The notes beneath the pieces are model-generated. The model was not told where the DNA came from. It saw only the letters and a list, made by a program, of their open reading frames with translations, and ran no database searches. This document shows positions 37,820-44,480 of a stretch of 44,480 nucleotides of DNA, one piece after another. The position numbers and the translations under genes are program-made. The first letter of the stretch is position 1. The number at the start of each line of letters is the position of its first letter. The stretch comes from an uncultured Bacilli bacterium (lineage in GTDB: Bacteria; Bacillota_I; Bacilli_A; RF39; UBA660), in contig CANRBV010000007.1 of assembly GCA_947628965.1 (NCBI GenBank), positions 1-44,480 on the forward strand, read 5' to 3'.

Positions 37820-38440
37820 TTAATTCATTTCCTTTATAATAAAATCCAAAACTTTTCCATATTTCGTGATAGCTTTTTCATTCTTATTGACTAAAAAATC
37901 TTCAAAAGAAATAATCACATCTTCAATTAAAATGTTATTGTTTTCTTTATAGCATTTCATGCTCTTTAAAATTCCCTCTTCTTTTTTTAACACTTCCAAA
38001 GTTTCTTTAGCATTCAGTTTTACAATCCCGTCCAATTCACTGCTATCAAAATCAAATTCATTCATAGAACCTGTAAATAAACAAGCATATACATTTGCAA
38101 AGGCACGATCTTTGAAAATAGAACCATCTTCTTCCTCTCGGTCCATAACAAATTTATTTATTTCAATTAATTTTGCATCATTATAACTAACTTCATAACC
38201 GAGTTCTTCTTTAATTTCACGTCCAAAAGCTTCTTTTATTGTTTCACCACTTTTTACGTGTCCACTACTAGTCGTGTATAATTTTTTCTTATCTTTGCAA
38301 ATTTGAAAATAAACATTTCCCTCTTGATCAAAAAGCCAACAATGTACTGTATTATGCCATAGTGCATCTCTATGAACTATTCCTCTTTCTTCTTTACCTA
38401 AAAATGTTCCATTTTCATTATAAACATCTAAATACTCCAT
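37820..38440 (-). CDS. NUDIX hydrolase
   Basis: SGHVKSGETIKEAFGREIKEELGY Nudix box. Confidence 0.92.
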   Translation of the reverse strand: MEYLDVYNENGTFLGKEERGIVHRDALWHNTVHCWLFDQEGNVYFQICKDKKKLYTTSSGHVKSGETIKEAFGREIKEELGYEVSYNDAKLIEINKFVMDREEEDGSIFKDRAFANVYACLFTGSMNEFDFDSSELDGIVKLNAKETLEVLKKEEGILKSMKCYKENNNILIEDVIISFEDFLVNKNEKAITKYGKVLDFIIKEMN

Positions 38441-38514
38441 TCTAACGTGTCCTTTCGAATTTATTATAGCAAATAAATATTGATTATGCTATAATTATTG
38501 ACGGAGGTACTTTT

Positions 38515-38901
38515 ATGATTAAAGAGTTTAAAGAATTTATATCACGTGGCAACGTTGTTGATCTAGCTGTCGGTGTTATTATCGGTGGTGCATTTAGTAC
38601 CATAGTCTCTAGTTTAGTAGATGATATTTTAATGCCGATTATTGGAATGATTTTAGGTGGAGTTAATTTTAGTGGTTTATCAATTACCCTTGGAAATGCC
38701 CATATTATGTATGGAGCGTTTATTCAAAATGTTATTGATTTTCTAATTGTTGCCTTTTGTGTTTTCCTATTTGTTAAATTCGTAAACGAATTATCTAAAA
38801 TAGGACATCATAAAAAAGAAGAAAAAGCTGAAGTTGTAGAAACCGAATTATCAATATTAAAAGAAATACGTGATGAATTAAAAGTTAAAAAGGCTAAATA
38901 A
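38515..38901 (+). CDS. mscL: Large-conductance mechanosensitive channel
   Basis: [40 protein letters not shown]. Confidence 0.96.
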   Translation: MIKEFKEFISRGNVVDLAVGVIIGGAFSTIVSSLVDDILMPIIGMILGGVNFSGLSITLGNAHIMYGAFIQNVIDFLIVAFCVFLFVKFVNELSKIGHHKKEEKAEVVETELSILKEIRDELKVKKAK

Positions 38902-38978
38902 ATTGCCTTTTTTACTTTAAAAATTTTTTATAGAAAGAATAATCAATTATAGAATGAATTGATGAAATGAGGATTTTT

Positions 38979-40373
38979 ATGTATGATGTTGTAATTGTTG
39001 GTGCTGGTCCTGCTGGATTATTTGCAGCTTATGAACTAGCGATGAAAAGCCATTTAAAAATTTTATTAATTGATAAGGGAAGATATGCAAACACTAGATC
39101 TTGTCCAATGAAAAAGACAGGAGAGTGTCATAATTGCCCTACTTGTGCTATCTTATCGGGATTTGGAGGAGCAGGAACCTTTTCGGATGGAAAACTAAAT
39201 TTTATTCCTAAACTTGGAAAATCGAATTTATTTAAATATCTAGAACAAAGTGAAGCCTATCAGTTAATTGATGATACAGAAGCTATATTTAATAAATTTG
39301 GAATGGATTCTGAAATCTATCCTAAAGATATAGAAGAAGCTAAAATCTGGGAAGAAAAAATTGCTCGCGTTGGGGCAAATTTATTGATTATTAAACAAAA
39401 ACATTTAGGAAGTGATAAACTACCTGAATATATTACGCATTTTACTGAATTTTTAAAAGAAAAAAAAGTAGATATGCTTGAAAATACCGAAGTTATAGAT
39501 GTAAATGAAAAAGATGGAGTCTACCATATAGTTTATAAAGAAAAAAAGGAGCAAAAACAAATAGATACCAAGTATGTAATTATTGCTCCAGGTAGAACAG
39601 GAGCAAAATGGATGCAAGAACTCGCTGACAAATACCAAATTTCTTATACATCACAAAGTATTGAAATTGGTGTAAGAGTTGAGGTAAGAAAAGAAATTCT
39701 TTCGACCATCACAGATGTGATTTATGACCCCACTATATTTATAAAAACCAATACCTACAATGATGAAATTAGAACCTTTTGTACCAATCCAGGTGGTTAT
39801 GTTACTAAAGAAAATTACAATGGTTATATTTGTGTCAATGGGCATGCCCTAAAAGACATAAAATCTCAAAATTCTAATTTTGCTTTTATATCTAAAGTCA
39901 ATTTGACAGAGCCTGTTACCAATACAAGAGAATATGGTGAATGCATTGCCAAAATTGCTAATACTTTAGGAGCAGGAAAACCTATTGTCCAAACCCTTAG
40001 AGATTTAAGAATGGGAAGAAGAAGCAATATGGAACGCATCAAAAAGGGATTTATTGAACCAACCTTAAAAGATGTTGTAGCAGGAGATTTAGCATTAGTT
40101 CTTCCCCATCGTATAATTAAAAATATTATTGAAGGTTTAGATATTTTAAATGAAATTATTCCAGGTGTTAGTAATGGTGAAACTCTTCTATATGGACCAG
40201 AAATTAAATTTTTTAGTAATGAAATTGAAACCGATAATCATATGAAATTAAAAAATCATAATATCTATTTTATTGGCGATGGAGCTGGTAAAGCAGGTAA
40301 TATCGTAACTGCCGCTGCAACGGGGTTAATTGCGGCTCGAGATATACTAAAGAATAACCAAGAAAAGAAATGA
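38979..40373 (+). CDS. FAD-dependent oxidoreductase
   Basis: VVIVGAGPAGLFAAYELA; CPTC; C-terminal GDGAGKAGNIVTAAATG. Confidence 0.85.
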   Translation: MYDVVIVGAGPAGLFAAYELAMKSHLKILLIDKGRYANTRSCPMKKTGECHNCPTCAILSGFGGAGTFSDGKLNFIPKLGKSNLFKYLEQSEAYQLIDDTEAIFNKFGMDSEIYPKDIEEAKIWEEKIARVGANLLIIKQKHLGSDKLPEYITHFTEFLKEKKVDMLENTEVIDVNEKDGVYHIVYKEKKEQKQIDTKYVIIAPGRTGAKWMQELADKYQISYTSQSIEIGVRVEVRKEILSTITDVIYDPTIFIKTNTYNDEIRTFCTNPGGYVTKENYNGYICVNGHALKDIKSQNSNFAFISKVNLTEPVTNTREYGECIAKIANTLGAGKPIVQTLRDLRMGRRSNMERIKKGFIEPTLKDVVAGDLALVLPHRIIKNIIEGLDILNEIIPGVSNGETLLYGPEIKFFSNEIETDNHMKLKNHNIYFIGDGAGKAGNIVTAAATGLIAARDILKNNQEKK

Positions 40374-40466
40374 AAATTTTCTTTTTTTTTATTCCTTCTT
40401 TTAAAAAACAAAGTACGAGTCATTTTCTTTTCACTTTGCATTTGATATAATATAGAAAGTGGTAGT

Positions 40467-41114
40467 ATGAATAAGAAGTTAAGTATTCAAGATTTATTTT
40501 ATATTTTTGTTATAAGTTCCATTTTAGGATGGTTTGTAGAACTTATATTTCTTTATATTCGTAAAGGAATATTTGTGAATCATTCTTCTTTAGTTTTAGG
40601 TCCTTTTTGCCTTGCTTATGGTTTTGGTGGTGCTCTTCTTACCCTACTTTTATATAGCTATGAAAAGAAAAATATTTTTTATATCTTCATCTTATCTTTT
40701 ATAAGTGGAACGATTTTAGAATACATTATGAGTTTTGGAATGGAACTCGTTATGGGATTTTGTGCCTGGGATTATTCAAATGTTCCTTTAAATATCAATG
40801 GGCGTGTTTGTCTTTTATATAGTTTATTTTGGGGCTTTTTAGGAATCTTTTGGATAAAAGTCATCTATCCTATGTTTAATAAGCTGAATCAAAAGCTTCA
40901 CAATAAAGGGGGAAAAATTGGTATGCTTCTTTTAAGTATCTTTTTAATTATTGATACCTTATTAACGATTAGTGCCTTTATAAGAGTAAAACAAAATTTA
41001 AAAGGAATCCCTCCTAAAAATCAATATGAAATTTTTTTAGACAACCATTTTGGTTTTAACTATTTAGATAATATGTATAGTCGATTAGAAAAAATCAAGG
41101 AGGATGCCCCATGA
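40467..41114 (+). CDS. Putative ABC transporter permease (CmpB-type) membrane protein
   Basis: GWFVELIFLYIRKGIFVNHSSLVLGPFCLAYGFGG; multi-TM. Confidence 0.7.
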   Translation: MNKKLSIQDLFYIFVISSILGWFVELIFLYIRKGIFVNHSSLVLGPFCLAYGFGGALLTLLLYSYEKKNIFYIFILSFISGTILEYIMSFGMELVMGFCAWDYSNVPLNINGRVCLLYSLFWGFLGIFWIKVIYPMFNKLNQKLHNKGGKIGMLLLSIFLIIDTLLTISAFIRVKQNLKGIPPKNQYEIFLDNHFGFNYLDNMYSRLEKIKEDAP

Positions 41115-42199
41115 AAATTTTAGTTCTTAGTTGTTCTACGGGTGGTGGACACAATAGTGCTGCAAAAAATATCATTCAATATTTAAATAATCATCATATA
41201 GAGGCTGACTTTCAAGACTATCTTGCTCTTTTTGATAAGAAAAAGAAAAAGATTGTAGAACAATTTTATTATAAGTCCTTACTAGGGAATGGTAGATTGT
41301 TTGAAGGAATTTATAAATTAGGAGAACTCTATAATAAAACAAATCTTACCTCCCCAGTTTATTTATTAAACAAATATGGAAAAGAAAAAATAAAAGAAAA
41401 AATTAAAAAAGAGGGATACGATCTATGCCTTTGTACCCATTTATACCCTGCTCTTGCTCTTACTGCATTAAAAAAAAAACAAGAGATTCATTTTCTTTAT
41501 GTTGCTACTGATTATAAATGTATTCCTTTTACAAACGAAATAAATGCCGATTATTATGTTATTCCAAATAAAGATTTAGAAAATGATTATTTAAAAATGG
41601 GTATAGAAAAAGAAAAACTCCTTCCCTTTGGTATTCCTGTTGAAAAACCTATCTTTAATAAAAAAGAGTTATGGACCAAATTAAATATAATGTATCCCAA
41701 AAATATTTTAGTCATGAGTGGCTCTATGGGATTTGGCCCTATTACAAAATTAATAAAAGAACTATTAAAAAAATTAGATACTAATACAGGACTAATTGTT
41801 ATCTGTGGTCATAATCAAAAATTGTATAAAAAACTAAAAAATATAAAAGATACGCGTTTAAAAGTTTTAGGTTATTGTAAAAACGTTTTAGAATATATTT
41901 TTGTGTGTAATCTTGTTTTAACCAAACCAGGAGGTCTAACCACCACCGAAATTTCCATTTTAAATAAACCTTTTATTCATATATTCCCTATTCCTGGTGT
42001 TGAAACGTATAATGCAAAATATTTTCAAGAAAACCATTTAGCTTTACTAGAAACCAATAAAAAAAGAATTGTATCTACAACTCTTTTACTCTTAGAAGAT
42101 AAAAATTTACAAGAAACCCTTTCTAAAAACTTACAAGAGAAAATACCTTTTAATTCTTTAGAACAATTACATGACTTTATTTTAAAAAATTTTCTATAA
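41111..42199 (+). CDS. MGDG synthase/UgtP-like glycosyltransferase
   Basis: CSTGGGHNSAAKNI; LTKPGGLTTTEI. Confidence 0.9.
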   Translation: MKILVLSCSTGGGHNSAAKNIIQYLNNHHIEADFQDYLALFDKKKKKIVEQFYYKSLLGNGRLFEGIYKLGELYNKTNLTSPVYLLNKYGKEKIKEKIKKEGYDLCLCTHLYPALALTALKKKQEIHFLYVATDYKCIPFTNEINADYYVIPNKDLENDYLKMGIEKEKLLPFGIPVEKPIFNKKELWTKLNIMYPKNILVMSGSMGFGPITKLIKELLKKLDTNTGLIVICGHNQKLYKKLKNIKDTRLKVLGYCKNVLEYIFVCNLVLTKPGGLTTTEISILNKPFIHIFPIPGVETYNAKYFQENHLALLETNKKRIVSTTLLLLEDKNLQETLSKNLQEKIPFNSLEQLHDFILKNFL

Positions 42200-42239
42200 A
42201 AGATTTTAGTAAATACATCAGATTTAAAAAGAACTATCA

Positions 42240-42560
42240 TTATTTTTTCTTATAGCGATTATTATCCCTCTTATAAAGTTTTTCTAATTTTCGTTCATGA
42301 GCTTCTGCTAAAGAAATATGTTGATCATTTGCAATACAAATAATAGTAAATAACAGATCTGCAAGTTCATCTTCTAAATCTTTCAAAGTTTCTCCGTCTT
42401 TTTTCTTTTTATCGCCATATAAATAATTCATTACTCTTGCCACTTCTCCACATTCTTCACACATCGTAGCAACCATTGAAAGTGGGCTAAAATAAGGTTT
42501 TTCAAATTGTTGTGCCCAATCATCAACATCTTTTTGAATTTGGGAAATTGTTTTTTTCAT
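42240..42560 (-). CDS. MazG-family nucleotide pyrophosphohydrolase
   Basis: EECGEVARV ... DELADLLFTIICIAND. Confidence 0.88.
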   Translation of the reverse strand: MKKTISQIQKDVDDWAQQFEKPYFSPLSMVATMCEECGEVARVMNYLYGDKKKKDGETLKDLEDELADLLFTIICIANDQHISLAEAHERKLEKLYKRDNNRYKKK

Positions 42561-42620
42561 TTAATTTTACCTCCTTACAATAAATAAAATTAATACTCTA
42601 AAAATACAACCTATTTTTAT

Positions 42621-43286
42621 TTAATCATCAATAAAATCTTTTAATTGTTTTGCATATCTAGGTTGTCTCATTTTAAATAAAGCTCTTTGTTCTTGCTTAA
42701 CAATTGTAGTTCGAGAACAACCGAATATTTTGGCTACTTCAACTTGTGTTTTTTTATGGGTATCATCAAGACCGTATCGCAATAAAATGATTCGTTTTTC
42801 TCTAGAATTTAAACATTTCAAAGCTTCACGAACAATATCTATTTTCATTTCAAATATTACATCGTTGATTAATTGTTCAGAATCAGTGCCAATAATATCT
42901 TCCCTTTTCGTTTCATCTTCATCTTTATTTTGACCGATTGGTTGATCTAAACTTAATACAACATGACTGTGTTTATCATACTTTCTTAAATCTCTTTTTA
43001 TTTGGTTTTCAATTGCAACTGCAATGTAGGAACTAAACCCTTCTATTGGTCTTTTTTTATAGTCAAACTTATTAATAGCTCTTATTAATCCTTCATTACC
43101 AGCCGATTGCAACTCTTCAAATGTTAAACCTTTTCCTAAATACTTTTTAACAAAAAATGTAACTAAACCACTATTACATATTGTTAAAACTTCTATTGCT
43201 TCTTTATCCTTAAATTCACGCCATGCTTTTATGCATTTTTCTGTTTCGTCTAGAGTTAATCTTCTAACCATTATTTTCACCGCCAT
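42621..43286 (-). CDS. Sigma-70 family RNA polymerase sigma factor (short)
   Basis: Region 2 LQSAGNEGLIRAINKFDYKK, region 4 EVAKIFGCSRTTIVKQEQRALFKMR; region 1 missing. Confidence 0.85.
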   Translation of the reverse strand: MAVKIMVRRLTLDETEKCIKAWREFKDKEAIEVLTICNSGLVTFFVKKYLGKGLTFEELQSAGNEGLIRAINKFDYKKRPIEGFSSYIAVAIENQIKRDLRKYDKHSHVVLSLDQPIGQNKDEDETKREDIIGTDSEQLINDVIFEMKIDIVREALKCLNSREKRIILLRYGLDDTHKKTQVEVAKIFGCSRTTIVKQEQRALFKMRQPRYAKQLKDFIDD

Positions 43287-43523
43287 TATTTTTTGATTTA
43301 GTTAATTCCTTTATTTTCTGAATTACTATGTTTATATTAGGAATTTATCTTTTGAAAATATATTTGCTCTAATCACACTTTTTAATGGTATTTCATACTT
43401 CATAAAACAATAACCCCCTGAAATTGTTTTATATAATAGCACAAATTTCTTGATTTTACAATCATTTTGATTAAGTTTGTAATAGTTTTATGATAATGTC
43501 AGTATAGTTAGCTTTTTGTAAAT

Positions 43524-43551
43524 GAAAGAAGTAATAGCCTTCTTTCTTTTT
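43524..43551 (+). terminator. Terminator-like hairpin in the intergenic region
   Basis: GAAAGAAG-N7-CTTCTTTC followed by TTTTT. Confidence 0.5.
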
Positions 43552-43616
43552 ATTTAAACTTTTTTTAAATAAAAAAGTAACTCTATGGTAATCTCGTAAT
43601 TATTACTTGTAGACAA

Positions 43617-43645
43617 TAAAAAAGTTCATAACATCCTTGTTATGA
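43617..43645 (-). terminator. Terminator of the 43713..44336 gene
   Basis: Minus TCATAACA-AGGA-TGTTATGAACTTTTTT. Confidence 0.7.
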
Positions 43646-43712
43646 CCTATATTCTTAAATTGCAAAGTAAATTTTCACTCTTTATGATGACCTAAAGAAA
43701 GACAAATTTTAT

Positions 43713-44336
43713 TTAATAGTCATAATCATATATATGATCTATACCTAATTCTTGTAATTTATAGTATTTTTTTAGTACTAGTCCAATCTCTTTTACATTA
43801 TCATCTGGATATTTTGTCATTAGCAGATTATCACAATTTTCTAGATTTACAGGATGCAAATCAGAACCTACTATTCTAAAAATAAAATTATTATAAGCAT
43901 CTAAGAGATATCTACCATTATGATCTTTTAAAGTAACAACCACGTGATTAGCTTTAGAAGGTTGGACTTTACGCCAAGTATTTGTTTCATCAGTTTTTAC
44001 GTATAATACAGTTGAATTAAAGCCCAATGTTTTCATTATATCATTTACTAATAGATTTATATGACGACAACATCCTATTCCATACATAACTTGCGCTCCT
44101 TCAGCCATATTAGGTAAATCTAAATAATTAAATAATGCTGAATACTTCATTTCACCATTAAAGCTAAATCGGCCATCATTTAGTAATTTAACTATTATTG
44201 CATAGCAATTTAAACTATCTTTTACACAGATACTTTGTAAATTTTCTTTTAAAGATTGTAAAAAATTACGGTAACATTTATTAATTATTAATCTATCATT
44301 TTCTGTTAAATAAAGCATTTTAAACCTCCTACACAT
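43713..44336 (-). CDS. Transglutaminase/protease-like domain protein
   Basis: Cys-His-Asp pattern: GIGCCRHINLLVNDIMKTLGF ... NHVVVTLKD ... LLDAYN. Confidence 0.6.
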   Translation of the reverse strand: MCRRFKMLYLTENDRLIINKCYRNFLQSLKENLQSICVKDSLNCYAIIVKLLNDGRFSFNGEMKYSALFNYLDLPNMAEGAQVMYGIGCCRHINLLVNDIMKTLGFNSTVLYVKTDETNTWRKVQPSKANHVVVTLKDHNGRYLLDAYNNFIFRIVGSDLHPVNLENCDNLLMTKYPDDNVKEIGLVLKKYYKLQELGIDHIYDYDY

Positions 44337-44480
44337 TTGTTTTTGCTAGTTATTATATCATATTTTAAATATTTTTTACATAATATTTAAGTCACAATTT
44401 AATATAATTCAATTGAAAAAGTAAATTGCGTTCAAAGACAAAGAAGTGAAACTTAGTCTTTCATCAAATTTAGTCAAGGA

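Overview
AT-rich, low-GC Gram-positive-type (Bacilli/Mollicutes-related) chromosome segment, standard genetic code. The most notable content is a compact (~4.5 kb) filamentous phage (inovirus-like) prophage at ~2110-6661. It has a divergent repressor/early-promoter switch with two operators, a small coat protein followed by a hairpin terminator, an adsorption-protein-like ORF, a pVI-like ORF and a Zot/pI-like ATPase. Its replication module looks plasmid-borrowed: a Rep_2/pMV158-type HUH Rep just downstream of a perfect 13-bp-arm hairpin whose loop is TACTACGACT, containing the pMV158-family nick motif TACTACG^AC. The prophage has no integrase and is bracketed by a 21-bp repeat that belongs to dif-like Xer sites, consistent with Xer-dependent integration at dif. 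A second accessory locus (9112-9900) looks like a decayed type III toxin-antitoxin system: a frameshifted and internally deleted ToxN/AbiQ-like gene, a two-unit 50-nt RNA repeat array with promoter and terminator, and an orphan third repeat cassette with a compensatory stem change. The rest is mostly core chromosome: mnmA, pilB/pilC/pilD-like genes, trmK, rpoD, dnaG, an RnfC/RnfD-like pair, uvrC, thioredoxin, cvpA, rnhC, T-box-ileS, phosphomannomutase, spoIIP, gpr, rpsT, miaA, mscL, mazG and others. All calls come from reading the sequence and from memory of protein families; no database search was run.
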